From Fumia sp045615345 (GTDB lineage: Bacteria; Bacillota; Clostridia; Oscillospirales; Ruminococcaceae), in the NCBI GenBank assembly GCA_045615345.1, contig JAZLER010000006.1:1-34039 (forward strand): a DNA stretch of 34,039 bases, in the 5' to 3' direction. Shown one piece after another: positions 15,722 through 24,783 of the stretch; the first letter of the stretch is position 1; each line of letters starts with the position of its first letter. The position numbers and the translations under genes are program-made. The notes under the pieces were generated by a model. The model worked only from the letters and a program-made list of their open reading frames with translations. It had not been told where the DNA came from and ran no database searches.

Positions 15722-16930
15722 ATGAAAAAAATTCTTTCCGCTCTCATGGTTGCTGTTATGCTCGTAGCATCGCTTACAGCTTGTGGCAACAACAGTGAGA
15801 AAACAACCGCAGACGCTGATTTCAAGATTGGTTTCATCTGCTTGCACGATGAAAACTCTACTTACGACAAAAACTTCTTGGACGCAGCTGAAGCAGCAAC
15901 AGCAGAAATGGGACTTGCTCCCGAACAGGTAATCATCAAGACAAACATTCCTGAAGGTAATGAATGTTACGAAGCAGCAGCTGACCTTGCAGACCAGGGT
16001 TGTGATGTAGTATTTGCAAACAGCTTCGGTCATGAGCCTTACATCTTGAAGGCTGCAAAAGAATTCCCCGATGTTCAGTTCTGCCACGCAACAGGTACAA
16101 CAGCTCATACAGAAAATGTTGCTAACTTCCATAACGCTTTCGCTTCTATCTACGAAGGCAGATACCTTGCAGGTATTGCAGCTGGTATGAAGCTTAACGA
16201 AATGATCGAAAGTGGCAAAATCACTGCAGAAGAAGCAAAAATGGGTTATGTAGGTGCTTACACTTACGCTGAAGTTATTTCCGGTTACACATCCTTCTAT
16301 CTCGGTGCAAAATCCGTTTGCCCCTCTGTAACAATGGAAGTTCAGTTCACAGGTAGCTGGTACGATGAAGCTTTGGAAAAAGAAGCTGCAACAAAACTTC
16401 TCAGCAATAACTGTGTACTTATCAGCCAGCATGCTGACTCCATGGGTGCTCCCACAGCTTGTGAAAACGCTGGTGTTCCCAATGTTTCCTACAATGGTAG
16501 CACACAGAGCGCTTGCCCCAACACATTCATCGTTTCTTCCAGAATTGACTGGGTTCCCTACTACAAATACATCATCGATGCAGCTATGAATGACAAAGAA
16601 ATCGTTGCTGACTGGTGTGAAGGTTTCGAAGCTGGTTCTGTAAAACTCACAGATGTTAATGAAACAGCAGCTGCTGCAGGCACTCAGGAAGCTCTTGATG
16701 CTGCAAAAGCTAAATTGATTTCCGGTGAAATCAAAGTATTCGATACTGCTACATTCACAGTTGGCGGTGAAGCTTTGACTTCTTACCTCGCTGATGTTGA
16801 CACTGATGCTAACTACGAAAAAGATACAGAAGTTATCGCTGATGGTTACTTCCATGAATCTGAATATCGTTCTGCTCCTTACTTCGATCTTCAGATCGAT
16901 GGTATCACATTGCTTAACAGCATGTTCTAA
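15722..16930 (+). CDS. BMP/PnrA-family nucleoside-binding lipoprotein
   Basis: A 402-residue substrate-binding lipoprotein of an ABC importer. The signal has MKK, a hydrophobic core and the lipobox SLTAC with Cys21. The mature protein has the BMP family segments FKIGFICLHDENSTYDKNF near residue 35, DVVFANSFGHEP near 97 and HNAFASIYEGRYLAGIAAGM near 137. PnrA/BmpA-type proteins bind purine nucleosides, and the xpt gene 54 bases upstream supports purine specificity. AGGAGG precedes the ATG. The codon use is clearly biased and uniform, as expected of an abundant protein. The gene is followed by a strong hairpin before the ATPase gene. It may be anchored outside the membrane. Confidence 0.93.
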   Translation: MKKILSALMVAVMLVASLTACGNNSEKTTADADFKIGFICLHDENSTYDKNFLDAAEAATAEMGLAPEQVIIKTNIPEGNECYEAAADLADQGCDVVFANSFGHEPYILKAAKEFPDVQFCHATGTTAHTENVANFHNAFASIYEGRYLAGIAAGMKLNEMIESGKITAEEAKMGYVGAYTYAEVISGYTSFYLGAKSVCPSVTMEVQFTGSWYDEALEKEAATKLLSNNCVLISQHADSMGAPTACENAGVPNVSYNGSTQSACPNTFIVSSRIDWVPYYKYIIDAAMNDKEIVADWCEGFEAGSVKLTDVNETAAAAGTQEALDAAKAKLISGEIKVFDTATFTVGGEALTSYLADVDTDANYEKDTEVIADGYFHESEYRSAPYFDLQIDGITLLNSMF

Positions 16931-16941
16931 TTGTTTTTAGG

Positions 16942-16972
16942 ATATAGGGCGGAGAATCTCTCCGCCCTATAT
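16942..16972 (+). terminator. Strong intercistronic hairpin after the nucleoside-binding protein gene
   Basis: ATATAGGGCGGAGA (16942-16955) and TCTCCGCCCTATAT (16959-16972) form a 14-bp perfect stem with a three-base loop, 11 bases after the stop. The following bases (TAAGTTTATAAC) are a poor U-tract. It probably acts as a partial terminator or 3' mRNA stabiliser that favours the binding protein over the downstream ABC subunits. Confidence 0.75.
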
Positions 16973-17059
16973 TAAGTTTATAACTTTTTCTTTTAATAAG
17001 CATTAGGCAACAAGGTATGTTTATTAAAGGAAAAAGAAATAATTATATTGGAGAGAAAT

Positions 17060-18604
17060 ATGGAACAAAATTTTGCCCTTGAGCTAAAAAACATAACAAA
17101 AACATTTGGCAGTGTAGTTGCCAACAAAAATGTTTCTTTAAAGGTAAAAAAAGGTGAAATTCTTTCAATTCTTGGAGAAAACGGCAGTGGTAAAACAACC
17201 CTTATGAATATGGTTTCGGGAATTTATTATCCCGACAACGGTCAGATATTCATTAATGGTGAAGAAGTTACCATCTCCTCCCCCAAGGATGCATTTGACC
17301 ACAAAATAGGTATGATTCATCAGCATTTCAAACTTGTTGATGTTTTTAATGCTGCCGAAAACATTGTTCTCGGTCTTGAGGACGAAAAAGGATTTGATTT
17401 GCCTAAATATATCGAGAAAATCAAAGAAATCACCGAACAGTACGGATTTGAACTTGACCCTTACAAGAAAATATACGAGATGTCTGTATCCGAAAAACAG
17501 ACTGTTGAGATTATCAAAGTTCTTTTCCGCGGCGCTGATATCCTTATTCTTGACGAACCAACAGCGGTTTTAACTCCCCAGGAAACAGTTAAACTGTTCA
17601 AGGTTCTTAAGAATATGAAAGAAAATGGTAAAGCTATCATAATCATCACACATAAGCTTCACGAAGTTTTATCCCTTTCAGATAATGTCACTGTTCTCCG
17701 CAAAGGCGAATACATAGGTACTGTAAAAACTTCTGAAACAAATGAATCTGAGCTTACTGAAATGATGGTAGGCAAAAAAATCTCATTAAACATCGAGAGA
17801 AGTGAACCCAAAGACCCCAAAGACCGTCTTATCGTTGATAAAATCAGTTGTGTAAGCCGTGAGGGCGTTAAACTTTTAGACAACATTTCTTTCACTGCGA
17901 AATCCGGAGAAATTCTTGGAATTGCAGGTATTGCCGGAAGCGGACAGCGTGAACTTTTAGAAGCAATTGCCGGACTTCAGCATCTTGACGAAGGTAAAAT
18001 GGTTTACCTTGACCCTAAAACCAATAAGGAAGAAAACCTTCGTGATAAAACACCTATGCAGATTCGTCAGTTAGGTGTACGCCTTGCATTTGTCCCCGAG
18101 GACAGACTCGGTATGGGACTTGTCGGCAATATGGACATCGTAGACAATATGATGCTCAGAAGTTACAAAAAAGGCAAATCTGCATTTCTGCAGAGAAAAC
18201 AACCTAAATCACTGGCTGATGAAATCATTGAAAGTCTTGAAGTTGTTACACCTTCCGCAAACACACCCGTAAGAAGACTTTCGGGTGGAAACATCCAAAA
18301 GGTTCTTGTAGGACGAGAAATTGCCTCCTCCCCCACTGTTTTAATGGCGGCTTACCCTGTTCGCGGTCTTGACATTAACTCATCTTACACCATCTATAAT
18401 CTTTTAAATGGACAGAAAGAAAAAGGCGTTGCTGTAATTTTCGTTGGTGAAGACTTAGATGTTTTGGTTGAACTCTGTGACCGAATTCTGGTTATCGGTT
18501 CAGGTAAAATTGCAGGCATTGTAGACGGAAGAAACACAACAAAAGAAGAAATCGGTCTGCTTATGACTAAATCTTCTTATGAAGATAAAGGGGGTAACAA
18601 CTAA
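17060..18604 (+). CDS. Nucleoside ABC importer ATP-binding protein (two fused NBDs)
   Basis: A 514-residue cytoplasmic ATPase with two tandem nucleotide-binding domains, like the YufO/NupO and sugar CUT2 ATPases. In NBD1, Walker A is GENGSGKT (residues 39-46), Walker B is ILILDEPTAV (Asp165, Glu166) and the signature is the variant SVSEKQ, with His198 in THKLHE. NBD2 (from about residue 255) has the degenerate Walker A GIAGSGQRE, a normal signature LSGGNIQKV and a Walker B region LMAAYPVRGLD that lacks the catalytic Glu. This asymmetry is normal for the family. I start at the ATG at 17060, preceded by GGAGAG, rather than a TTG 12 bases earlier. The stop overlaps the next start by one base (TAATG). 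Confidence 0.94.
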   Translation: MEQNFALELKNITKTFGSVVANKNVSLKVKKGEILSILGENGSGKTTLMNMVSGIYYPDNGQIFINGEEVTISSPKDAFDHKIGMIHQHFKLVDVFNAAENIVLGLEDEKGFDLPKYIEKIKEITEQYGFELDPYKKIYEMSVSEKQTVEIIKVLFRGADILILDEPTAVLTPQETVKLFKVLKNMKENGKAIIIITHKLHEVLSLSDNVTVLRKGEYIGTVKTSETNESELTEMMVGKKISLNIERSEPKDPKDRLIVDKISCVSREGVKLLDNISFTAKSGEILGIAGIAGSGQRELLEAIAGLQHLDEGKMVYLDPKTNKEENLRDKTPMQIRQLGVRLAFVPEDRLGMGLVGNMDIVDNMMLRSYKKGKSAFLQRKQPKSLADEIIESLEVVTPSANTPVRRLSGGNIQKVLVGREIASSPTVLMAAYPVRGLDINSSYTIYNLLNGQKEKGVAVIFVGEDLDVLVELCDRILVIGSGKIAGIVDGRNTTKEEIGLLMTKSSYEDKGGNN

Positions 18605-19716
18605 TGAAAAAGCTCAATAATCTTATATTAAAAGCCCTCTGTAATCCGTCTTTCCATATTGCAAAAAGAGATGATATCGTCTGGTGGAAAGCCTGGATTA
18701 TAAGAATTATCGCTGTTGTAATCGCACTTATGGTTTGTGGCGTTGTAACAATTTCCCTTACAAGCCTCAATCCCATTGAAATGTATGTCACAATGATTGA
18801 TGGTGCAGTAGGTACACCAAGACTTGTATGGAATCTCTTCCAGAACACAGCGATTTTGTTGTGCGTTTCCCTTGCTGTAACCCCTGCATTTAAAATGAGA
18901 TTCTGGAACATCGGCGCTGAAGGTCAGGTTTTAATCGGAGGTCTTGCTACTGCTACCTGTATGATTTTCCTTGGCGAAAAACTCCCTGCACCTCTGCTTA
19001 TCCCCGTTATGTTCATTGCAAGTGTTATCTCAGGTGCTATATGGGGGCTCATTCCTGCATTATTCAAGATGAAATTCAATTCAAACGAAACACTCTTTAC
19101 CCTTATGATGAACTATATTGCAATTCAGATAGTTGCATATTTCACACTTGAATGGTCAGTACCAAAAGGCTCTGGAACCCCGAGAACTTTGGAATTCGGT
19201 CAGTTGCCTACTCTTTTCGGTCAGAAATATTTAATCAATATTTTGATTGTCGCTGTTCTTACTGTCATAATGTACATCTACCTTAAATACAGTAAACAGG
19301 GATATGAAATCTCTGTTGTCGGTGAAAGTGAGAACACAGCAAGATACATTGGAATTAATGTTAAAAAAGTAATTTTAAGAACTATGATAATTTCAGGTGC
19401 TATCTGTGGTATCGCAGGCTTTTTACTTGTTGCAGGCACCGACCATTCCTTAAAAGATGATACAGCAGGAGGCCGTGGATTTACCGCAATTATGGTATCC
19501 TGGCTTGCAAAGTTTAACCCTGTATTTATGATACTTACTTCCCTTCTTATCGTGTTCCTTGAAAAAGGTGCATCAAAAATTTCAGAAGTACACAGACTTA
19601 ATTCCTCTTTCTCTGATATCATAACAGGAATTATCATTTTCTTCATCATCGGTTCTGAATTCTTCATTAACTACAAAATTAAATTCAACAAAAAAGAAAA
19701 GGAGGCAAATGTATGA
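18604..19716 (+). CDS. Nucleoside ABC importer permease, first subunit
   Basis: A 370-residue inner-membrane permease of the BPD_transp_2 family. After a cytoplasmic start, a first helix (WIIRIIAVVIALMVCGVVTI) begins near residue 29. The conserved core RFWNIGAEGQVLIGGLAT appears near residue 100, and the coupling region SENTARYIGINVKK near residue 240 is the segment that contacts the ATPase. It corresponds to NupP/YufP of Gram-positive nucleoside systems. It overlaps the ATPase gene by one base and the second permease by four bases (ATGA), so stoichiometric expression of the heteromeric channel is expected. The C-terminus is rich in Lys. Confidence 0.93.
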   Translation: MKKLNNLILKALCNPSFHIAKRDDIVWWKAWIIRIIAVVIALMVCGVVTISLTSLNPIEMYVTMIDGAVGTPRLVWNLFQNTAILLCVSLAVTPAFKMRFWNIGAEGQVLIGGLATATCMIFLGEKLPAPLLIPVMFIASVISGAIWGLIPALFKMKFNSNETLFTLMMNYIAIQIVAYFTLEWSVPKGSGTPRTLEFGQLPTLFGQKYLINILIVAVLTVIMYIYLKYSKQGYEISVVGESENTARYIGINVKKVILRTMIISGAICGIAGFLLVAGTDHSLKDDTAGGRGFTAIMVSWLAKFNPVFMILTSLLIVFLEKGASKISEVHRLNSSFSDIITGIIIFFIIGSEFFINYKIKFNKKEKEANV

Positions 19717-20690
19717 TAGCAACCATTATTCAGCGTGCAGTTATGCAAGGTACTCCTCTGCTTTTAGGCTCAACAGGTGAAATTTTAACCGAAAAATCAG
19801 GTCACTTAAACCTCGGTATCCCCGGAATTATGTATGTTGGTGCTATAAGCGGTGTTGCAGGCTCTTTCATTTATGAAAATTTTGGCAGTAGCCTTAATCC
19901 TTTTCTTGCTGTCCTTATTCCGCTTATCTGTTCATTGGTCGGCTCATCACTTATGGGGCTTATCTATTGTTTCCTTACTGTTACATTACGCGCAAATCAG
20001 AATGTTACAGGTCTTGCACTCACTACATTTGGTATTGGTATAGGAAACTTTTTCGGTGGCTCACTGATAAAGCTTGTTGACACAGATGTACCCTCAATCG
20101 CCCTTTCTGCAACAAGTACAATTTTTAAAACAGAGCTCCCCTTTGCTGATAAACTCGGCTGGTTCGGTGATGTATTTTTCTCTTACGGATTTTTGGTATA
20201 TGTTGCAATTATAATTGCACTCATTTCATCTTATATCCTTAATAAAACAAGAACAGGTCTGCATCTCAGAGCTGTCGGAGAAAGCCCCGAAACCGCAGAT
20301 GCAGCGGGCATTAATGTTATTAAATACAAATACCTTTCGACTTGTATAGGCAGTGCGATTGCGGGTCTTGGCGGATTGTATTATGTAATGGACTATGCTA
20401 ATGGTGTATGGTCAAACAACGGATTTGGTGACCGAGGATGGCTTTCCATTGCACTTGTTATCTTCTCAATGTGGCGTCCCTCAATCAGCATTTTAGGCTC
20501 GATTCTTTTTGGCTTTTTATATGTAATTCCTACCTACATTCCCGATATTACAGTAAGCACCAAAAAGCTCTTTGAAATGCTTCCTTATGTTGTTACAATC
20601 CTGGTTCTTGTAATTACGAGCATCAGGGATAAAAAAGAAAACCAGCCTCCGGCTGCTCTCGGACTTCCCTACTTCCGAGAAGAACGATAA
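19713..20690 (+). CDS. Nucleoside ABC importer permease, second subunit
   Basis: A 325-residue BPD_transp_2 permease, the partner of the preceding one and equivalent to NupQ/YufQ. Family features include TPLLLGSTGEILTEKSGHLNLGIPGIM near residues 14-40, TLRANQNVTGLALTTFGIG near 91-109, and the coupling segment LRAVGESPETADAAGINVIKYK near 186-207. GGAGG lies upstream within the end of the previous gene. It is the last gene of the xpt operon and is followed directly by a terminator. Together the four genes make an importer for purine nucleosides, feeding salvage through Xpt and other enzymes encoded elsewhere. Confidence 0.93.
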   Translation: MIATIIQRAVMQGTPLLLGSTGEILTEKSGHLNLGIPGIMYVGAISGVAGSFIYENFGSSLNPFLAVLIPLICSLVGSSLMGLIYCFLTVTLRANQNVTGLALTTFGIGIGNFFGGSLIKLVDTDVPSIALSATSTIFKTELPFADKLGWFGDVFFSYGFLVYVAIIIALISSYILNKTRTGLHLRAVGESPETADAAGINVIKYKYLSTCIGSAIAGLGGLYYVMDYANGVWSNNGFGDRGWLSIALVIFSMWRPSISILGSILFGFLYVIPTYIPDITVSTKKLFEMLPYVVTILVLVITSIRDKKENQPPAALGLPYFREER

Positions 20691-20696
20691 AAAAAC

Positions 20697-20727
20697 AAAA
20701 TGGTAACTGTTAAACAGTTACCATTTT
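20697..20727 (+). terminator. Terminator of the xpt-nucleoside operon
   Basis: AAAATGGTAACTGT (20697-20710) and ACAGTTACCATTTT (20714-20727) form a 14-bp perfect stem with a TAA loop, with T-rich sequence at its plus-strand end. It begins six bases after the last stop codon. Confidence 0.88.
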
Positions 20728-20743
20728 TGGTATCTGAAAAGCA

Positions 20744-20776
20744 AAAAAGGCAACCAGATTTTCAGGTTGCCTTTTT
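20744..20776 (-). terminator. Terminator after the NSS transporter gene (bidirectional)
   Basis: AAAAAGGCAACC (20744-20755) and GGTTGCCTTTTT (20765-20776) form a 12-bp stem with a nine-base loop. It has T-runs on both strands, so it ends the minus-strand operon and backs up the plus-strand terminator at 20697-20727. Confidence 0.85.
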
Positions 20777-20784
20777 AATTTTAA

Positions 20785-22110
20785 TTAAAATGCTACTTTC
20801 ATAAAGAGTGCCACACAACAAAGTATAATGGCACAGGGAACATAGAGATATCTTCCTGCACAGTACCAGAGATTTCCATGTTTTTTCTCAGTTCCCTTGT
20901 TAATCTCGTCAAGCAAGTCCTGTCTTTTCATAATCCAGAACCAGGAAATTGCCCCTAAAGTTGCACCAATAGGAATTATATAGATAGAAACAATATCCAT
21001 CCATGGACCCCATTTGTAAATAGGTTCCATATTAACACCAAAACCAAGACAGATTATGCCGATTATTACAAGTACTGTCACACGATTAATTTTCGGGAAC
21101 TTGTGAAGGAATGACTCCCCTACTGCCTCAAACATATTCTGGAGTGAGCTTATACCTGCAAAAATCATTGCAACATAGAGGAATATTGCAAATACCTGTC
21201 CGAAAGGAATGTCCTGCAAAATCCTTGGTAAAGTCACAAACAAAAGCGATGGTCCTGAACCGACATCGAGCCCGTACGCAAAGCACGCAGGGATAATAAC
21301 AAGTGCCGCAACCAAAGCTGCAATTGTATCAAAAATGGCTGTGCGGATTGCAACTCCGACAACATCTTCCTTATCGTTTAAATAAGCGCCATACACAATC
21401 ATACCACTGCCGGTAACAGAAAGTGAGAAGAAAGCCTGTCCCATCGCCCATATCCAAACCATCGGGTTTTTAAGGGCTGACCAGTCAGGTGTAAACATAA
21501 ACTTATACCCTTCAGCAGCACCCGGAAGAAAAGCAACCCGTACAGCAAGTATCAGAAAAACTATAAAAAATACAGGCATCATAATTTTATTTGATTTTTC
21601 AATGCTTTTTGCACCTAAAAAAAGTGTAAGCAAGGTTACAATTAAAATAATGATATGAAAAGGTACTACCGAAAATCCTGTTTCGGAAAAACCTTTAAAC
21701 CAGGTTGCAGTATCCACTTTCATAAGTTCCCCAGTGAGTGAACTTCCGAAAGCTTTAAGTACATAGGAAATAATAATTGCATAACCGATAGCAATGCACA
21801 AAGAACCAATAAGAGGTAACCATCCTACGAGTCCACCGATTTTGCCGATTTTTTCATTTCCTGAAGCCCAGGCATTTTTGTAAGAACCTAAAGTACCTGT
21901 CTTTGAACGGCGACCGATGGCATATTCAGCAGATAAACCGACCACGCTGAACAAAGAAACAAAAATTAAATACGCAACGAGGAAAGCAGCTCCCCCGTTA
22001 GCACCCATTTTTGCAGGAAATCCCCAGACATTCGCCATACCTACAGCAGAACCAACTGCCGAAAGAATAAATCCCCAACGATTTGAGAAAACAGTCTTTT
22101 TCTTTTCCAT
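20785..22110 (-). CDS. Sodium-dependent transporter, NSS (SNF) family
   Basis: A 441-residue LeuT-fold symporter. The N-terminal RWGFILSAVGSAVGMANVWGFP is the classic NSS helix 1, with the unwound Na+/substrate region and the cytoplasmic Arg gate. SLSVTGSGMIVYGAYLN near residue 240 corresponds to helix 6. The length suggests the shorter 11-helix bacterial form (MhsT/LeuT-like). Substrates of bacterial members are usually hydrophobic or aromatic amino acids; the specificity is not readable here. I start at the ATG at 22110, preceded by AGAGAGGAAAT, instead of an upstream ATG that would overlap the pyrophosphatase gene. It is the last gene of the PP2C-ferritin-aminotransferase-ppa operon. Confidence 0.92.
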   Translation of the reverse strand: MEKKKTVFSNRWGFILSAVGSAVGMANVWGFPAKMGANGGAAFLVAYLIFVSLFSVVGLSAEYAIGRRSKTGTLGSYKNAWASGNEKIGKIGGLVGWLPLIGSLCIAIGYAIIISYVLKAFGSSLTGELMKVDTATWFKGFSETGFSVVPFHIIILIVTLLTLFLGAKSIEKSNKIMMPVFFIVFLILAVRVAFLPGAAEGYKFMFTPDWSALKNPMVWIWAMGQAFFSLSVTGSGMIVYGAYLNDKEDVVGVAIRTAIFDTIAALVAALVIIPACFAYGLDVGSGPSLLFVTLPRILQDIPFGQVFAIFLYVAMIFAGISSLQNMFEAVGESFLHKFPKINRVTVLVIIGIICLGFGVNMEPIYKWGPWMDIVSIYIIPIGATLGAISWFWIMKRQDLLDEINKGTEKKHGNLWYCAGRYLYVPCAIILCCVALFMKVAF

Positions 22111-22123
22111 TTGATTTCCTCTC

Positions 22124-22657
22124 TTACTTGCAGAATTTTTCAATATAGTTATCAATAGCAGCTTCTATAATCTTGACAGATTCTTCCATTCCACTGACTT
22201 CATTTACTGCAGTTTCTTTGTGTTCAAGGTTTTTGTACACCTGGAAGAAGTGCTTCATTTCGTCAAAAACATGGCTTGGAAGCTCACTGATATCTTTGTA
22301 CATATTATAGTTCGGGTCATTAAACGGAATTGCAATAATTTTTTCATCGTTTCTTCCGTTGTCAATCATAGAAATCACACCGATGGGATAAGCCCTTACT
22401 AAAGTCATAGGCTCAATCTGCTCAGAACAAAGTAAAAGGACATCAAGCGGGTCATTATCATCGCCGTATGTACGCGGAATAAAACCATAGTTTGCAGGGT
22501 ATCTTGTAGAAGTGTAGAGAATTCTATCAAGCATCAGATAACCTGTTTCCTTGTCAAGCTCATACTTTTTCTTACTGCCTTTTGTAATTTCTATAACACA
22601 GATAAAATCATCTGCATTTATTCTTTTGGGAGAAATATCGTGCCAGATGTTAGACAT
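22124..22657 (-). CDS. ppa: Inorganic pyrophosphatase, family I
   Basis: A 177-residue soluble pyrophosphatase that hydrolyses PPi to phosphate, driving biosynthetic reactions. The active-site residues are recognisable: IEITKGSKKKYE (Glu23, Lys29 and neighbours), YPANYGFIPRTYGDDNDPLDVLLL with Tyr57, Asp67, Asp69 and Asp72, and the C-terminal region VYKNLEHKE near residue 145. Bacterial family I enzymes are Mg2+-dependent hexamers. GAGGT lies upstream of the start. It sits 15 bases after the aminotransferase gene and 13 before the NSS gene. Many Clostridia use membrane-bound or family II pyrophosphatases, so the soluble family I type is worth noting but not unusual. Confidence 0.95.
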   Translation of the reverse strand: MSNIWHDISPKRINADDFICVIEITKGSKKKYELDKETGYLMLDRILYTSTRYPANYGFIPRTYGDDNDPLDVLLLCSEQIEPMTLVRAYPIGVISMIDNGRNDEKIIAIPFNDPNYNMYKDISELPSHVFDEMKHFFQVYKNLEHKETAVNEVSGMEESVKIIEAAIDNYIEKFCK

Positions 22658-22672
22658 AAAAATACCTCGTTA

Positions 22673-23860
22673 TTATTTATATTCTTTTGCAAGTTTTTCA
22701 AAGGATGGTAAAGATTTTTCAATCATTTCAGTGGAAACACAGTAAGAAATTCTTACATATCCGGGGTAACCGAAGCTGTCGCCTGCTACCAAAAGAAGCT
22801 CATATTTTTTAGCTTTTTCGCAGAAAGCATGGGAATCTTCTTCCAAAGCTTTTACAAAAAGATAGAAAGCTCCATCGGGCTGAGCTACCTTATATCCGTA
22901 CTCAGAAAGCGCATTACAGAGGATATCTCTGTTCTTTTTGTAAATAGAGATATCGGAGGTTTTTCCGATACATTTCGGTACTATCTTCTGGAAGAGGCTC
23001 GGTGCACAAACAAATCCCAAAGACCTTCCCGCACCGCAGACAGCAAAGTATACTGTTTTCCAGTCATTTACAGTATTCGGAACCAGTACATATCCAATTC
23101 TTTCACCGGGAAGAGAAAGGGATTTACTGAAAGAATAGCATACAATAGTGTTATTGTAGTATTCAGGAATGAAAGGTACAACAGTGCTTGCATCATAAAC
23201 AAGCTCTCTGTAAGGCTCGTCAGCGATGATATAAATATCCTTGTTATACTTTTTCTGAGATTCATCCAGTACCAAAGCAAGCTTTTCGATGGTTTCGGGT
23301 GACAAAACCACACCTGAAGGGTTATTCGGTGAATTGATAATTACAGCTTTTGTATTTTCGTTGATAGCTGCTTTAAATACATCAAAATCGACCTGGAAGT
23401 CCTCCTCACGGCATTTTACAATCTTTGTGGTCATTCCTGCCTGGCTGATAAAAACAGTGTATTCAGGGAAGAAAGGAGCAAGTACAATTACTTCCCCGTT
23501 TTCTTCTGAAATTGCAGAAAGCGAAATTGTAAGTGATGCGGCAGCACCAACTGTCATATAAAAGTTATCACCTGTGTAATCTGTACCGAAGGTCTTGTTC
23601 ACATAATCTGCACAAGCTCCTCTTACATCGGGGGCACCCTGAGCAGAAGTATATCCGTGCAAAGCAACGGGGTCAGTGTTTAAAACAAGGTCAGCAAGTG
23701 CTTCTTTTACACATTCGGGAGCAGGAACACTGGGGTTACCCAGACTGAAATCATACACATTTTCAGCACCGATTTCGGCTTTTCTTTTAAGTCCATACTC
23801 AAAAAGTTCACGGATTTCACTGCGTTTACTTCCGAGTTCATACATTTTCTTTGATACCAT
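22673..23860 (-). CDS. Pyridoxal-phosphate-dependent aminotransferase, class I/II
   Basis: A 395-residue fold-type I aminotransferase. The expected residues are found: NNPSG around 179-183, Asp214 and Tyr217 in IIADEPYREL, the PLP Schiff-base Lys246 in CYSFSKSLSLPGERIGY, and the substrate carboxylate Arg near residue 372 in GYVRISYC. The N-terminal SKRSEIRELFEYGLKRKAEIG is typical of a clostridial subgroup close to aspartate/aromatic aminotransferases. The natural substrate is not determined; the downstream NSS amino-acid transporter makes an amino-acid catabolic role plausible. AGGAGG precedes the start. It is the third gene of its operon, 27 bases after the ferritin-VIT1 gene. Confidence 0.92.
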   Translation of the reverse strand: MVSKKMYELGSKRSEIRELFEYGLKRKAEIGAENVYDFSLGNPSVPAPECVKEALADLVLNTDPVALHGYTSAQGAPDVRGACADYVNKTFGTDYTGDNFYMTVGAAASLTISLSAISEENGEVIVLAPFFPEYTVFISQAGMTTKIVKCREEDFQVDFDVFKAAINENTKAVIINSPNNPSGVVLSPETIEKLALVLDESQKKYNKDIYIIADEPYRELVYDASTVVPFIPEYYNNTIVCYSFSKSLSLPGERIGYVLVPNTVNDWKTVYFAVCGAGRSLGFVCAPSLFQKIVPKCIGKTSDISIYKKNRDILCNALSEYGYKVAQPDGAFYLFVKALEEDSHAFCEKAKKYELLLVAGDSFGYPGYVRISYCVSTEMIEKSLPSFEKLAKEYK

Positions 23861-23887
23861 TGTTATATCCTCCTGATAATTATATTA

Positions 23888-24769
23888 TTACAAATCTACA
23901 CCCAGAAACTGTTTTGCCAGAATACCAACAAGGAATGATACCACGGCAACAGTTACGCTTATGAGTGACATTTCCAAAAATCTGGGTCTGAATTTTTCGC
24001 CTTTTGCAACTGAAATATAATATGTAAATCCTGCTATAATCAAAATTACTGTACCGATCATGGTAAACAATGCTGTCATATACTGACTATTGTCAAAAAT
24101 AAGATACGGCGCTATAAGAAGCGCTACTGTTACAAGATAAGCAATACCTGTATAACAACAGGATTTGAAAGCATCGTTTCTGCCTTCACTGCGTGCTGCA
24201 AGAAATTCACTGGACGCCATCGAGAAGGTAGCGGAAATTCCCATAATAAGACCTGAAAGTGCAATAAGGCGTGTATTCTGCATAGCAAAGGTAAAGCCTG
24301 CAAGAGAACCTGTAAGCTCGACGAGTGCGTCATTCATACCAAGCACCATACTGCCGACATATTGTAAACTTTCTTCGTCCAGAATTTCAAGAAGTGCTTT
24401 TTCGTGTTCTTCTTCTTGCTTTCTTATCATAACGCTTTCTTCAATCTCATTTGCCAGAAGGTCATATTCTTTCTGTGCGCCCTCTTCCCCGTTTTCCATA
24501 AGTTTGACTGCAAAAGTAAATCCCAGAACCCGTGCCAGAAGCTTATAAAGAAATATTTTTCCCTTCTGGGGTTTTAATTCAACTCCTGTATATTTTTTCC
24601 AGATTTCATAATGTGCATTTTCTTCTGTGGCGAGGCGTTTTAAAGTGTTTTTATTTTTCTCACCTTTTGCAAACTTTGCAATTTCAGCATAAATATAGCT
24701 TTCTGTCAGCTCGCTTTGTTGCATCTTTTTTACAATTTTCAAAGCCTTTTCCGAAATACCCGTTGTCAT
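23888..24769 (-). CDS. Ferritin-like (rubrerythrin-type) domain fused to VIT1/CCC1 membrane transporter
   Basis: A 293-residue two-domain protein. Residues 1-130 form a ferritin-like four-helix bundle with candidate di-metal ligands Glu20 or Glu23, Glu50-x-x-His53 (EENAHYE) and, in the second half, EEEHEKALLE around residues 119-128. From about 137 a VIT1/CCC1 domain begins with YVGSMVLGMNDALVELTGSLAGF, with about five membrane helices, including MGISATFSMASSEFLAARSE near 176-195. VIT1/CCC1 proteins move Fe2+ or Mn2+ across membranes, and MbfA-type fusions export iron. The likely role is metal export or iron homeostasis under redox stress, which is an inference. It follows a PP2C-like phosphatase gene by 14 bases. 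Confidence 0.9.
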   Translation of the reverse strand: MTTGISEKALKIVKKMQQSELTESYIYAEIAKFAKGEKNKNTLKRLATEENAHYEIWKKYTGVELKPQKGKIFLYKLLARVLGFTFAVKLMENGEEGAQKEYDLLANEIEESVMIRKQEEEHEKALLEILDEESLQYVGSMVLGMNDALVELTGSLAGFTFAMQNTRLIALSGLIMGISATFSMASSEFLAARSEGRNDAFKSCCYTGIAYLVTVALLIAPYLIFDNSQYMTALFTMIGTVILIIAGFTYYISVAKGEKFRPRFLEMSLISVTVAVVSFLVGILAKQFLGVDL

Positions 24770-24783
24770 ATTTTTTTACTCCT

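Noticed and set aside
15686..16855. A 389-codon minus-strand frame opposite the nucleoside-binding protein gene
   Set aside because: It is a Cys- and Phe-rich shadow produced by the strong codon bias of the real gene; it has no recognisable domain or ribosome site.
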